Source of the DNA: Candidatus Omnitrophota bacterium
GTDB lineage: Bacteria > Omnitrophota > Gorgyraeia > Gygaellales > Profunditerraquicolaceae
Assembly (NCBI GenBank): GCA_018825985.1
Contig: JAHKAP010000054.1
Span: forward strand, 1-51,494
Reading direction: 5' to 3'
DNA: 51,494 nt
Part shown: piece after piece, positions 23,680 to 32,048 of the stretch
How the letters are laid out: each line of letters begins with the position of its first letter
Numbering within the stretch: position 1 is the first letter of the stretch
Notes under the pieces: generated by a model
The model's database searches: none
Seen by the model: the letters and a program-made list of their open reading frames with translations, nothing else
What the model was told of the DNA's origin: nothing
Program-made: the position numbers and the translations under genes

Positions 23680-24648
23680 ATGCTTTCTAAGCGGAAAAGA
23701 TATTTTAAGGGCCTGCCTTTTATCCTATTTGCCATTTTAGCCATAAATTCCCGGGCTATAGCGTTTGATAACAAGGAATCATTTGCCTTGAGCCGCTATA
23801 TTATAGCGGGGATGTATTCGCAATTAGGCGATGCGCAAAGCGCTATTCAGGAATACAGGGCCGCTTTAAAGGCAGATTTTCAGAATCCGGCGATTCATTT
23901 AGGACTAGCCACAGCTTTATTAAAAAATGACCAGGCGGACAAAGCAGCTGAAGAACTGGGTTTAGCGATAAAGTTCGATCCGGAAGCTGTTGAACCACAC
24001 GCGATTTTAGCCCTCCTTTATTTTTCTCAGAATAAGGTAAGCCTTGCAAATAGCGAATATGAGATTGCCCTTAAGAAGGCCATCAATATTCAACCTGAGA
24101 ATGTTGATATCTATAAGAATTTAGGTTTTTTATATCTTCGAGAAAAGAAGTTTAAGGAAGCTCAGGCCATTTACCGTTTGGCTTTAAAAGTATCAAGTGA
24201 AGATGCCCAGGTTTATTTTTATCTGGCCAATATTTCAGATGAGTTAAAAAACAGGCCTGAGGCTTTAAGAAATCTAAAGAAGGCCTTGGAGTTAAAGCCG
24301 GATTATTCCGAGGCCCTGAATTATTTGGGTTATCTGTATGTGGAAGACGGAACAAATTTAGACCAGGCCGGAGTTATGATCAATAAGGCCCTTGAGATAG
24401 AGCCGAATAACGGGGCTTATATTGATAGTTTAGGGTGGTTTTATTTTAAGAAGGGTAAATTAGCCCAAGCCGTAAAGGAATTAGAAAAGGCGGCGAGTTT
24501 GATGCCTGATCCGGTAATCTACGACCACCTGGGAGACGTTTATTTTAGAATGGATGATCCGCTAAGAGCTAAGACAAACTGGCAGAAATCGCTGGATTTA
24601 GATAATACCCAGGAGAAGATCAAGAAAAAGATAGAAGGCATCAAATAA
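23680..24648 (+). CDS. Secreted tetratricopeptide repeat protein
   Basis: The protein has 322 residues. An N-terminal basic stretch and hydrophobic segment ending SRAIA (about 8-28) is a signal peptide. Eight or so TPR units cover the rest (for example AIHLGLATALLKNDQADKAAEEL, VYFYLANISDELKNRPEALRNL, AYIDSLGWFYFKKGKLAQAVKEL). The spacing of 34 residues is regular. Such proteins scaffold periplasmic or outer-membrane assemblies; no partner can be named from context. It follows the COX24-type gene by 17 bases and is probably co-transcribed with it. Confidence 0.85.
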   Translation: MLSKRKRYFKGLPFILFAILAINSRAIAFDNKESFALSRYIIAGMYSQLGDAQSAIQEYRAALKADFQNPAIHLGLATALLKNDQADKAAEELGLAIKFDPEAVEPHAILALLYFSQNKVSLANSEYEIALKKAINIQPENVDIYKNLGFLYLREKKFKEAQAIYRLALKVSSEDAQVYFYLANISDELKNRPEALRNLKKALELKPDYSEALNYLGYLYVEDGTNLDQAGVMINKALEIEPNNGAYIDSLGWFYFKKGKLAQAVKELEKAASLMPDPVIYDHLGDVYFRMDDPLRAKTNWQKSLDLDNTQEKIKKKIEGIK

Positions 24649-24649
24649 C

Positions 24650-24693
24650 AGTATGTAGTAGGTAGTATATAGTATGTAGGGAAAAATGTAGGG
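24650..24693. repeat. GTAGTAGGTAG-type repeat before transketolase
   Basis: AGTATGTAGTAGGTAG and variants (AGTATATAGTATGTAGGG, then AATGTAGGG) fill the gap between the TPR gene and transketolase. The same words occur at 10214-10290 and 28241-28267. Confidence 0.6.
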
Positions 24694-24710
24694 AAAAGCG
24701 TAAGTTGAAA

Positions 24711-25538
24711 ATGAAAATAGATTATAGCGATAAACAGATAAAGGAGTTAGAGGATAAGGCTAAGAAGATCCGCCGGCTTATTATCCTGATGCTGGCCAAG
24801 GCCTGCTCCGGACATCCCGGGGGGAGCCTTTCCTCTGCGGACCTGATCACGGCTTTATTCTTCAATGTTTTAAGACATAATCCTAAAGATCCTTCCTGGC
24901 CGGACAGGGATAGGTTTCATATGTCTAAAGGGCATTGTTGTCCTTTATGGTACGCGGTTTTATCAGAGTTAGGGTATTTTCCACAGGAGAAGATTTTTAC
25001 CCTGCGGCAGATGGGTTCGATGCTCCAAGGCCATCCTGACCGCCGGACTCCCGGAGTGGAGGTTGCCTCAGGTTCTTTGGGCCAGGGGTTGTCTGTTTGT
25101 TTGGGCATGAGCTTGGCCTCTCGTATAGATAAGCGGGATTACCGGGTATATTGTTTGATGGGTGACGGAGAAACTCAGGAAGGCAATATCTGGGAAGCGG
25201 CAATGGCTATCAGCCATTATAAATGCGATAATATCTGTGCCATCCTGGATTATAACGGTTATCAAATCGATGGTAAAACCAGCGAGGTGATGAATTTGGA
25301 ACCGGTTGTAGGGAAATGGCAGGCTTTTGGCTGGCATACTATTGAAATAAACGGACATAATATGAAAGAGATACTTCAGGCTTACCAGGAGGCTGAATCT
25401 ACTAAGGCCAAGCCTTCGATCATTATAGCCCATACTATAAAAGGTAAGGGAGTATCTTTCATGGAGAATGTAGTGGATTTTCACGGCCGCGCTCCGACTC
25501 AAGAAGAAGCTGAAATCGCCCTTAAGGAATTAGAGTAA
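24711..25538 (+). CDS. tktA: Transketolase, N-terminal (TPP-binding) subunit
   Basis: Split transketolases consist of two polypeptides equal to the halves of the usual enzyme; this is the N-terminal half. It shows ACSGHPGGSLSSADLI, HMSKGHCCPLWYAVL and the TPP motif MGDGETQEGNIWEAAMAISHYKCDNICAILDYN. It moves two-carbon ketol units in the non-oxidative pentose phosphate pathway. ATG 24711 is chosen; a TTG at 24705 would add two residues. It is followed after 3 bases by the C-terminal half. The split is natural in many bacteria and archaea, not a frameshift. Confidence 0.93.
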   Translation: MKIDYSDKQIKELEDKAKKIRRLIILMLAKACSGHPGGSLSSADLITALFFNVLRHNPKDPSWPDRDRFHMSKGHCCPLWYAVLSELGYFPQEKIFTLRQMGSMLQGHPDRRTPGVEVASGSLGQGLSVCLGMSLASRIDKRDYRVYCLMGDGETQEGNIWEAAMAISHYKCDNICAILDYNGYQIDGKTSEVMNLEPVVGKWQAFGWHTIEINGHNMKEILQAYQEAESTKAKPSIIIAHTIKGKGVSFMENVVDFHGRAPTQEEAEIALKELE

Positions 25539-25541
25539 AAT

Positions 25542-26471
25542 ATGGCTGAATTATTATATCAAAGAGACGTTTACGGCAAGACCTTAATAGAATTAGGCAA
25601 AGAGAATAAGGATATCGTAGTAATGGATGCGGATCTATCCAGTTCGACCCGTACCGGATTATTCGCTAGGCAATTCCCGGAGAGGTTTTTTAATATGGGA
25701 GTGGCTGAACAGAATATGATGGCTGCTGCCGCTGGCCTGGCTAGCTGCGGCAAAACGGTTTTTGTATCTACTTTTGCCGTATTCGCGACTGGCCGGGCCT
25801 GGGATCAGGTCAGGACCTCTATTGTATGCAATAATTTTAATATTAAAATAGTCGCAACCCACGCCGGAATAACCGTTGGGCCGGATGGTTCAAGTCATCA
25901 GGCTATCGAGGATATCACGCTGATGAGGATCCTGCCGAATATGAATATTATTGTCCCTTGTGACGGTCCGCAGACCCGCGATGCGATATTCGCAGCCAGT
26001 AAGACTAAAGGCCCTTTTTATGTGCGTTTGGGTAGGGTTAAAGTGCCGACAATTGAAAATAAAGGGGAATTCAAATTAGGCCTGGCCCAGGTCCTTAAAG
26101 AAGGCAAGGATGTTGCTATAATCACCTGCGGTTCTATGGTAACGGACGCTTTGACTGCCGCGGAAAACCTGCTTAAAAAAGGGATTAAAGCCAGGGTTAT
26201 AAACATGCATACCATACGCCCGCTGGATACCCGGGTTATATTAGATTGCGCAGTTTCAACCAAAGGTATTGTGGTCTGCGAGGAGCATACTGTTATCGGC
26301 GGGTTGGCCTCAGCCGTTAATGAAGTAGTATCGGAAAATAAACCCACCAAGGTCCTGCGACTGGGAATTAAAAATAGATTCGGCCAATCAGGAGAGCCAG
26401 CGGACCTGTTGAAAGAATACAATCTTACTAGTAATGATATCGAAAAGGCAGCCAGCTTGATTGTTTCTTAG
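25542..26471 (+). CDS. tktB: Transketolase, C-terminal subunit
   Basis: The protein has 309 residues and is the pyrimidine-binding and C-terminal half of split transketolase. It contains MDADLSSSTRTGLFARQFPERFFNMGVAEQNMM (catalytic Glu in VAEQNM) and FVSTFAVFATGRAWDQVR, then the transketolase C-terminal domain with EEHTVIGGLASAVNEV. It shares most features with the 1-deoxyxylulose-5-phosphate synthase C-terminus, but the separate N-terminal partner beside it is of transketolase type. It forms one operon with the N-terminal subunit and probably ispE. Confidence 0.92.
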   Translation: MAELLYQRDVYGKTLIELGKENKDIVVMDADLSSSTRTGLFARQFPERFFNMGVAEQNMMAAAAGLASCGKTVFVSTFAVFATGRAWDQVRTSIVCNNFNIKIVATHAGITVGPDGSSHQAIEDITLMRILPNMNIIVPCDGPQTRDAIFAASKTKGPFYVRLGRVKVPTIENKGEFKLGLAQVLKEGKDVAIITCGSMVTDALTAAENLLKKGIKARVINMHTIRPLDTRVILDCAVSTKGIVVCEEHTVIGGLASAVNEVVSENKPTKVLRLGIKNRFGQSGEPADLLKEYNLTSNDIEKAASLIVS

Positions 26472-26479
26472 TTGTTTAA

Positions 26480-27367
26480 GTGGATAAACTTACCCTCAAT
26501 TCCTACGCCAAATTAAACCTTTATCTTTCAGTCCTTGGGATGCGCCGGGATGGTTATCATAATATCTTGACTATTTTTGAGAGGATCAGCCTGGCGGATA
26601 AAATAGTCCTTAAAAACCGCGCCGACAATAAAATAAATCTTATTTGCGAAAAAAAAGGACTGCCTTTAGACCATTGTGAAAACTTAGCTTATAAAAGCGC
26701 TAAATTATTACAACAGAGCTTTAAATTGAATAAAGGCGTTGATATAGAGATAATTAAAAATATCCCTATAGGAAGCGGTATGGCCGGCGGGTCAAGCAAT
26801 GCCGCTTATACCCTTATTGGTTTAAATAAACTTTGGAATTTAAAGTTAAAACAAACCCAATTGACAAGTTTAGCCGCTAAGATCGGCAGCGATGTGCCTT
26901 TTTTTATCTATGACAGCTCTTTTGCCATAGGTAAAGGCAGGGGGGAAAGGATAAAACCCTTAAAATCCCTGAAAAGATTAAAATTATGGCATATTATAGC
27001 GGTTCCTGATTTGAAGGTTTCTACCCCCCGGATTTACAAAAAATGGGAGCATTTCAAAGATATGAATATGTTGACAACGCCTAATTATGATGTTAAAATC
27101 TTAATTTCAAGCCTGAAGAAAAGGGACTTTTCAGCCTTAAATAAGGCTATTTTTAATGGTTTGGAACCGGTAACAATGACATTATACCCGCTGGTCAGGC
27201 GGATTAAAAATAAATTTTTATCTCTAGGCGCTAGGTCCGCTTTGATGTCCGGAAGCGGTCCGGCAGTATTTGGCATATTATCGTCAAAAAAAGAGGCCGT
27301 ATCTTTAGCTGCGCAATTTAAGAAAGAGAAAAGTTGTTGGCGGTTTTTTTTCTGCTATACGCTCTGA
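26480..27367 (+). CDS. ispE: 4-diphosphocytidyl-2-C-methyl-D-erythritol kinase IspE
   Basis: IspE phosphorylates CDP-methylerythritol in the MEP pathway to isoprenoid precursors. It is a GHMP kinase with the N-terminal NSYAKLNLYLSVLGMRRDGYHNI, the ATP-binding PIGSGMAGGSSNAAYTLIGLN (about 96-116) and the C-terminal LMSGSGPAVFG. The start codon is GTG and lies 8 bases after the transketolase stop without a clear ribosome binding site. The 295-residue length is normal. Transketolase products feed the glyceraldehyde phosphate used by this pathway. DMAPP made here is a substrate of MiaA. Confidence 0.95.
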   Translation: MDKLTLNSYAKLNLYLSVLGMRRDGYHNILTIFERISLADKIVLKNRADNKINLICEKKGLPLDHCENLAYKSAKLLQQSFKLNKGVDIEIIKNIPIGSGMAGGSSNAAYTLIGLNKLWNLKLKQTQLTSLAAKIGSDVPFFIYDSSFAIGKGRGERIKPLKSLKRLKLWHIIAVPDLKVSTPRIYKKWEHFKDMNMLTTPNYDVKILISSLKKRDFSALNKAIFNGLEPVTMTLYPLVRRIKNKFLSLGARSALMSGSGPAVFGILSSKKEAVSLAAQFKKEKSCWRFFFCYTL

Positions 27368-27389
27368 ACTCTGACAAGGAGGCAGCCCT

Positions 27390-27794
27390 ATGGAGATAAC
27401 CGAGGTCAGGATATTCCTAAAAGATTCACCGGATAAGAAACTTAAGGCTTACGCAACGGTAACATTTGACAACGCTTTTGTGGTTCGAAATATCAAGGTG
27501 ATTCAGGGGACCAGCAGCCTGTTCATAGCTATGCCTTCAAGAAGGATAAAACAATCCTGTCAGAAATGCGGTTTTAAGAACGAAATGCGTTCGAGGTATT
27601 GTAACCAGTGCGGAGTGCAATTGCCCACGACCAGCCGCGCCCTTGAGCAGGAGTTGAATTCTCAGTCAGAGCATAAGGATATTGCCCATCCTATAACCCA
27701 GGCTTTCCGCGATTGCCTGCAGAAAAGGGTGTTAGAGGCCTACGCGGAAGAGGCGAAGAAGCAAACCGGTGCGTCTAGCCAGGCACATTTATAG
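27390..27794 (+). CDS. spoVG: SpoVG-family protein with an inserted zinc ribbon
   Basis: SpoVG is a small DNA- and RNA-binding regulator. Residues 1-51 (MEITEVRIFLKD, then LKAYATVTFDNAFVVRNIKV, then LFIAMPSRR) and the later DIAHPITQAFRDCLQKRVLEAY match the family. Between them, about 40 residues carry Cys57, Cys60, Cys71 and Cys74 (CQKCG and CNQCG), a zinc ribbon absent from Bacillus-type SpoVG, where the loop is only a few residues. The total length is 134 against about 95 normally. AAGGAGG lies 7 bases before the ATG. Its targets in this organism are unknown. Confidence 0.85.
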   Translation: MEITEVRIFLKDSPDKKLKAYATVTFDNAFVVRNIKVIQGTSSLFIAMPSRRIKQSCQKCGFKNEMRSRYCNQCGVQLPTTSRALEQELNSQSEHKDIAHPITQAFRDCLQKRVLEAYAEEAKKQTGASSQAHL

Positions 27795-27818
27795 AAATAC
27801 ATGCTTTGTTTTTTCTCA

Positions 27819-27984
27819 CCCGGTAGTGTCCCGCCAGATTATCTGAATGTAGGCGGGATCCCGACCCACTTTCACGAAGGTCGGGATAATGGTAAAAAGA
27901 TATGGGTTTAGGATGTTGTCTCCCGATGTGAGTTTCTATCGCTATCGGGATCCCGAACCGCCTTAATTAAGGTCGGGATAATGG
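27819..27984. repeat. Direct repeats upstream of tRNA-Gln
   Basis: Two 39-base units (27854-27892 and 27946-27984) both start CGGGATCCCGA and end AAGGTCGGGATAATGG. Before them CCCGGTAGTGT (27819-27829) copies the 5' part of the tRNA-Gln that starts at 27999. No coding potential is seen here. Confidence 0.65.
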
Positions 27985-27998
27985 TGCGATCTAATATC

Positions 27999-28069
27999 TG
28001 CCCGGTAGTGTAATGGTAGCACATCAGAATTTGGGTCTGACTGTCAAGGTTCGAATCCTTGCCGGGCAA
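27999..28069 (+). tRNA. tRNA-Gln (anticodon UUG)
   Basis: The acceptor stem TGCCCGG pairs fully with CCGGGCA, the anticodon stem TCAGA/TCTGA encloses loop ATTTGGG with anticodon TTG, and the T stem CAAGG/CCTTG encloses TTCGAAT. The 3' CCA is not encoded. It is surrounded by partial copies of its own ends. Confidence 0.93.
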
Positions 28070-28071
28070 TT

Positions 28072-28267
28072 TTGACATGAGCAAGGATGAGAACCTAAAG
28101 GGGTGTGGGGGAAAACTTCCCCCACGTTCTTGGGGTGACAGCGAACGAAGTGAGCGCCAGAGGGGCGAAGCCCCTATGGGGAGGAGTGCAGCGACGACAG
28201 GTTCGAGGCCGAAGGCCGGAATCCTTGCCGGGCAATGGAACAGTATGTAGTAGGCAGTATGTAGGGT
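28072..28267. repeat. Partial tRNA-Gln copy and hairpin-rich non-coding tract
   Basis: A 17-base exact copy of the tRNA 3' end (AATCCTTGCCGGGCAAT) lies at 28220-28236, preceded by CAGGTTCGA and a GGCCGAAGGCC insertion in the T loop. GAGCAAGGATGAGAACC (28079-28095) resembles an inverted T arm. Small hairpins (GGGGGAAAACTTCCCCC, GGGGCGAAGCCCC) fill the rest, and a TAGTAGGCAG-type repeat ends it. Overlapping ORFs on both strands here are not credible genes. Confidence 0.6.
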
Positions 28268-28301
28268 TTCCTAAAAAACACTGCCTAAACACGAGTTAAT
28301 T

Positions 28302-29570
28302 ATGAAAAATGTAGCGGTAATAATTTTGGCAGCAGGTAAGGGTGAGCGGATGAAATCCGATACTCCTAAAGTCCTGCATCCTCTTTGCGGCCGGCCGATG
28401 TTAAACTATGTAATAGATCTGATCCGCAGCCTTAGAATTAATCCGGCGATCACGGTCCTGGGTTATAAGCATCAGCAGGTCCGCGCTTTTCTGCCTAAGG
28501 AAGCCAGATTTGTCATTCAGCAGAAGATCTCCGGAACCGGTGATGCGGTAAAAACAGCTTTAATCCCGCTTAAGAATTTTAAGGGCACAGTATTGATACT
28601 TTACGCTGATATCCCGCTTTTAACCCAGGAGACGATCAAAAAACTTATTCGTTACCATATTGAAAATAAAGCCGATGTTACTTTATTAAGCGCTAAAATA
28701 GACAAGCCTCTTGGGTATGGCCGGATATTAAGGGATGAATATGATTCTATCTGCGGCATAGTTGAAGAGAAGGACGCGGATGATTTTCAGAAAGAGATCA
28801 AAGAGATAAATACCGGCATTATTTGTTTTAATAAAACGAAGCTCGACCAGGCTTTAAAAAAGATCAGGCCTAATAACCGTAAAAAAGAATATTATCTTAC
28901 CGACGCTATCAGTATTATTTATAAAAACGGTGGCTTAGTAGAGAATGTGCAGATCGTTGATCATCAGGAGGCGATGGGTATAAATTCGCGCTTAGATCTA
29001 GCCTTGGCAAATAAACTTATGCAAAAACGGATCAATGAAAAGATAATGAAAAATGGCGTTACTCTGGTAGATCCGGATACCGCTTTTATAAGCTATGATT
29101 GCCTTATAGGCGAGGATACTGTAATTTATCCCTTTACAGTCATCGAAAAGAATGTTAAAATCGGTAAACATTGCAGCGTAGGCCCCTTTATCCGCTTGAG
29201 AGCAGGAACCGTCCTTGAAGACAGCGTGACTGCGGGCAACTTCCTGGAAATCTCCCGTTCCAGGCTATCTTTTAAAACCCTGATAAAACATTTTGGTTAT
29301 ATCGGCGATGCCAGGATAGGACGCTTTGTTAATATCGGAGCCGGCAGCGTTACTGCGAATTACGACGGGGTTAATAAGAATAAGACTATTATTAAAGATA
29401 GAGCTTTTATAGGCTCGGATACGATTATGGTTGCTCCGGTTAAAATAGGAAAGAAGGCCATGACGGCGGCTGGTTCGGTAGTGCTGAAAAACAGGAATAT
29501 TCCTGATAATATTACGGTAGCTGGGGTACCAGCCAAACCAATTAAGAAGACATCCTATAATAAGAAGTAA
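28302..29570 (+). CDS. glmU: Bifunctional GlmU (UDP-GlcNAc pyrophosphorylase / GlcN-1-P acetyltransferase)
   Basis: GlmU makes UDP-GlcNAc for peptidoglycan and lipid A. The N-terminal nucleotidyltransferase domain starts VIILAAGKGERMKSDTPKVLHPL and has the LYADIPLL motif. The C-terminal left-handed beta-helix contains RLRAGTVLEDS, GYIGDARIGRFVNIGAGSVTANYDG and VAGVPAKP. At 422 residues it is slightly shorter than the usual 450. UDP-GlcNAc made here feeds LpxA and LpxC encoded downstream. The last codons lie within a repeat shared with 23401-23427. Confidence 0.93.
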   Translation: MKNVAVIILAAGKGERMKSDTPKVLHPLCGRPMLNYVIDLIRSLRINPAITVLGYKHQQVRAFLPKEARFVIQQKISGTGDAVKTALIPLKNFKGTVLILYADIPLLTQETIKKLIRYHIENKADVTLLSAKIDKPLGYGRILRDEYDSICGIVEEKDADDFQKEIKEINTGIICFNKTKLDQALKKIRPNNRKKEYYLTDAISIIYKNGGLVENVQIVDHQEAMGINSRLDLALANKLMQKRINEKIMKNGVTLVDPDTAFISYDCLIGEDTVIYPFTVIEKNVKIGKHCSVGPFIRLRAGTVLEDSVTAGNFLEISRSRLSFKTLIKHFGYIGDARIGRFVNIGAGSVTANYDGVNKNKTIIKDRAFIGSDTIMVAPVKIGKKAMTAAGSVVLKNRNIPDNITVAGVPAKPIKKTSYNKK

Positions 29571-29683
29571 TGAGGATGTCCAAAAGTTGTCTAATAAGGC
29601 GGTTAATGGTTTAATCGCCGTAATCTTTATTAATCTCAGTAATCAGGTATAATCCCTAAGATTTATACCTGAAAATTATACCA
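29550..29683 (+). repeat. Promoter-bearing repeat before prs, copy 2
   Basis: It starts with a hairpin ACATCCT...AGGATGT (29550-29579) that covers the glmU stop codon, and ends with a perfect 10-bp dyad TCAGGTATAA (29643-29652) / TTATACCTGA (29663-29672). TATAAT at 29648-29653 lies in the left arm, 43 bases before the prs ATG. From 29613 to 29683 it closely matches the repeat before the COX24-type gene. Confidence 0.65.
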
Positions 29684-29696
29684 GAGAGATAAATCC

Positions 29697-30635
29697 ATGG
29701 ATAAAATGCTGATATTCAGCGGTAGCGCCCATTTGGAACTTACTAAGAATATATGCAAGTATCTGAAAGTAAATTTAGGTAATGCCCTTATAGGCAGATT
29801 TAGTGAAGGAGAGATCAGCGTAAAGCTTAATGATAATGTCCGGGGTAAAGATGTATTTGTGGTCCAGCCGACTTGTCCTCCGACAAATGATAACCTGATG
29901 GAGTTACTGGTAATGATCGATGCTTTGAAAAGAGCGTCCAGTATGAGGATCACCGCGGTCATGCCTTATTTCGGCTATGCCCGCCAGGACAGGAAAGACC
30001 AGCCGAGAGTGCCGATAACCGCTAAATTAGTGGCCAACCTCTTGACTACTGCCGGAGCTAACCGGATTTTAACTATGGATTTGCACGCCGGACAGATTCA
30101 GGGATTTTTTGATATTCCGGTGGACCATTTATTTGCCGTAGGCGTTTTTATAGATTATATTAATGATTTAGGCTTAAAGGATCTGGTTATTGTATCTCCG
30201 GACGTCGGTAGTATTAAGATGGCCAGGTCTTATGCCAAAAGATTAAGCGCGGGGCTGGCCATAATCGATAAACGCAGGGATTCCCCGGAGAAGACCGAAG
30301 TAATGCATATTCTGGGGGAGGTCGAAGGTAAAAATGCCGTGATTGCCGATGATCTTATTGCTACGGGAAGTTCGTTGATCGAAGCGGTTGAGGCTTTAAA
30401 AAGATCCAGTTGCAAAAGCGTCAGGGCGGCAATCACCCATGGTGTTTTATCCGGCCCGGCAATAGACAGGATCGATAAATGTAAAGATTTAAAGGAATTG
30501 GTGATTACCGATTCCATACCGCTCTCTACCGAAAAACAGCATCCAAGGATTAATGTCCTTTCCGTGGCTTCTTTATTGGGCGAGGCCATTAAAAGGATCC
30601 ATCACGAGGAATCGATCAGCTCGTTATTTGACTAA
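29697..30635 (+). CDS. prs: Ribose-phosphate pyrophosphokinase (PRPP synthetase)
   Basis: Prs makes PRPP from ribose-5-phosphate and ATP. The protein starts MLIFSGSAHLELTKNICKYL, contains RPRDQ-like YARQDRKDQPRVPITAKLVA, and the PRPP-binding loop VIADDLIATGSSLIEA. The 312-residue length is normal. It supplies HisG and nucleotide synthesis; ribose-5-phosphate would come from the pentose phosphate pathway with the split transketolase. The promoter lies in an intergenic repeat. Confidence 0.97.
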   Translation: MDKMLIFSGSAHLELTKNICKYLKVNLGNALIGRFSEGEISVKLNDNVRGKDVFVVQPTCPPTNDNLMELLVMIDALKRASSMRITAVMPYFGYARQDRKDQPRVPITAKLVANLLTTAGANRILTMDLHAGQIQGFFDIPVDHLFAVGVFIDYINDLGLKDLVIVSPDVGSIKMARSYAKRLSAGLAIIDKRRDSPEKTEVMHILGEVEGKNAVIADDLIATGSSLIEAVEALKRSSCKSVRAAITHGVLSGPAIDRIDKCKDLKELVITDSIPLSTEKQHPRINVLSVASLLGEAIKRIHHEESISSLFD

Positions 30636-30667
30636 AAAATATAAAAGCTTGAAAGGAAAAAAGTAAA

Positions 30668-31366
30668 ATGGAAGAAATATTATTGAATGCAGAGCAAAGA
30701 GAAGAATTGGGCAAGTCCGGAAATAAAGCCCTCAAGAAAACAGGGTCTGTCCCGGCAGTTGTTTATAAGGATGGCAAAGAATCTATGCCGGTGAAGATAG
30801 GCCATAAGGACCTGTATAAACTTCTTCATGAACATCGTTTGGAGAACCTGGTTTTAAATCTGAATATTAAAGACGACAAAAATAAAAAACCCCGGCCCTG
30901 CCTGATCAAAGAGATACAGTATGATCCGGTGAAAGGGGATATTATCCATGTGGATTTTAACGAGATATCGCTTACAAAAGTAATAAAGGTTAATGTTCCT
31001 GTAACTGCTAAAGGTGAACCTGTAGGAGTAAAGCAGGAGGGTGGATCTCTTGAGCATATACTTTGGGAGGTTACGGTTGAGTGTTTGCCCACCGAAATAC
31101 CTAAAGACATAGAAGTGGATGTAACAGCATTGAAGATAGGCGATTCCATTCACGTTAAAGATATTACATTCCCAGCCAATATTAAGGTTATTACCGAGCA
31201 AGAAGCGGTGGTTTTGTCTGTTGTCAGCCCGATGAAAGAAGAGGTTGTGGTTCCTGTTGAAGGCGAGGAGAAGTTTGAGCCTGAAGTTATTAAAGAGAAA
31301 AAGGAAGTTCCGGGTGAAGAAGGCGAGGCCGAAGAAGTAAAAGATAAGGAAAAAGAAAAGAAATAG
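30668..31366 (+). CDS. rplY: Ribosomal protein bL25, CTC/TL5 form
   Basis: The protein has 232 residues. The N-terminal domain (about 1-95) is the L25 fold that binds 5S rRNA (LNAEQREELGKSGNKALKKTGSVPAVVYKDGKES). The C-terminal domain (about 96-190) is the TL5/CTC beta domain, followed by an acidic Glu/Lys tail. It is the general-stress (Ctc) type. It stands between prs and pth, a very common order in bacteria. Confidence 0.95.
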   Translation: MEEILLNAEQREELGKSGNKALKKTGSVPAVVYKDGKESMPVKIGHKDLYKLLHEHRLENLVLNLNIKDDKNKKPRPCLIKEIQYDPVKGDIIHVDFNEISLTKVIKVNVPVTAKGEPVGVKQEGGSLEHILWEVTVECLPTEIPKDIEVDVTALKIGDSIHVKDITFPANIKVITEQEAVVLSVVSPMKEEVVVPVEGEEKFEPEVIKEKKEVPGEEGEAEEVKDKEKEKK

Positions 31367-31448
31367 GCGGATGAACCCTGAGCCTTCTTGTTATTTAAAT
31401 ATTTAGAGGTGCAGGGTTGCAGGATATGAATAGAACAGAAGGTGCGGG

Positions 31449-32042
31449 GTGAAATTAATCGTAGGCCTGGGTAATCCGGGGCCTCTATACGCAGGCTCGC
31501 GGCACAATATAGGTTTTTCAGTAATAAAGGCCCTGGCCAAGGAATACAAAGTTTCCCTGAAAAAAGAGTTAAGATCTGCCGCTTTAAGCGGCAGATGCAA
31601 GATAGATGGCTTTGGAGTTATTCTGGCCATGCCGCTTACATTTATGAATCGCTCCGGACTGGCAGTGAGTTCTTTGTTAAAGAAATATAAAATTGAATTC
31701 GAAAACCTTTTAGTAATTTGCGATGACCTGGATTTAGAATTAGGCAGGCAAAAGATAAAATTACGCGGTTCTTCTGCCGGCCATAAAGGGATTCAGTCGA
31801 TAATAGATTCGTTATCAAACGATGAATTTGCCCGTTTGCGCGTAGGGATCGGCCGGCCGGATAGCCAAAGGGTGGATATTACTGAATTTGTATTATCCGG
31901 ATTTAGCAAAAGAGAAGTAAAAGAAAAAGATAGAATGGTCGAAGAGGCCTGCAAGTGCTCTTTAGCTTGGATTGGTGAAGGAGCTATCAAGGCAATGAAT
32001 ATTTTTAACAAAAAGATCAGTGTTAAAACAAAGAAGGAGTAA
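31449..32042 (+). CDS. pth: Peptidyl-tRNA hydrolase
   Basis: Pth frees tRNA from peptidyl-tRNA that dropped off the ribosome. The N-terminus KLIVGLGNPGPLYAGSRHNIGF includes the catalytic His near residue 19; MPLTFMNRSGLAV and CDDLDLELGRQKIKLRGSSAGHKGI are family motifs. The start codon is GTG. The 197-residue length is normal. It precedes rpsF by 6 bases. Confidence 0.97.
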   Translation: MKLIVGLGNPGPLYAGSRHNIGFSVIKALAKEYKVSLKKELRSAALSGRCKIDGFGVILAMPLTFMNRSGLAVSSLLKKYKIEFENLLVICDDLDLELGRQKIKLRGSSAGHKGIQSIIDSLSNDEFARLRVGIGRPDSQRVDITEFVLSGFSKREVKEKDRMVEEACKCSLAWIGEGAIKAMNIFNKKISVKTKKE

Positions 32043-32048
32043 GCAAGA

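Noticed and set aside
24711-26471. Transketolase broken by a frameshift
   Set aside because: Two-subunit transketolases with this exact split are common, and the second gene has its own ATG at a clean 3-base gap.
27999-28236. An integrated element bounded by tRNA-Gln end repeats
   Set aside because: The 17-base repeats are only 166 bases apart and enclose no gene; at most this is a scar, not a present element.
28059-28299. Overlapping ORFs on both strands downstream of tRNA-Gln
   Set aside because: They cover tRNA sequence and hairpin repeats, have biased composition, and no family likeness or ribosome binding site.
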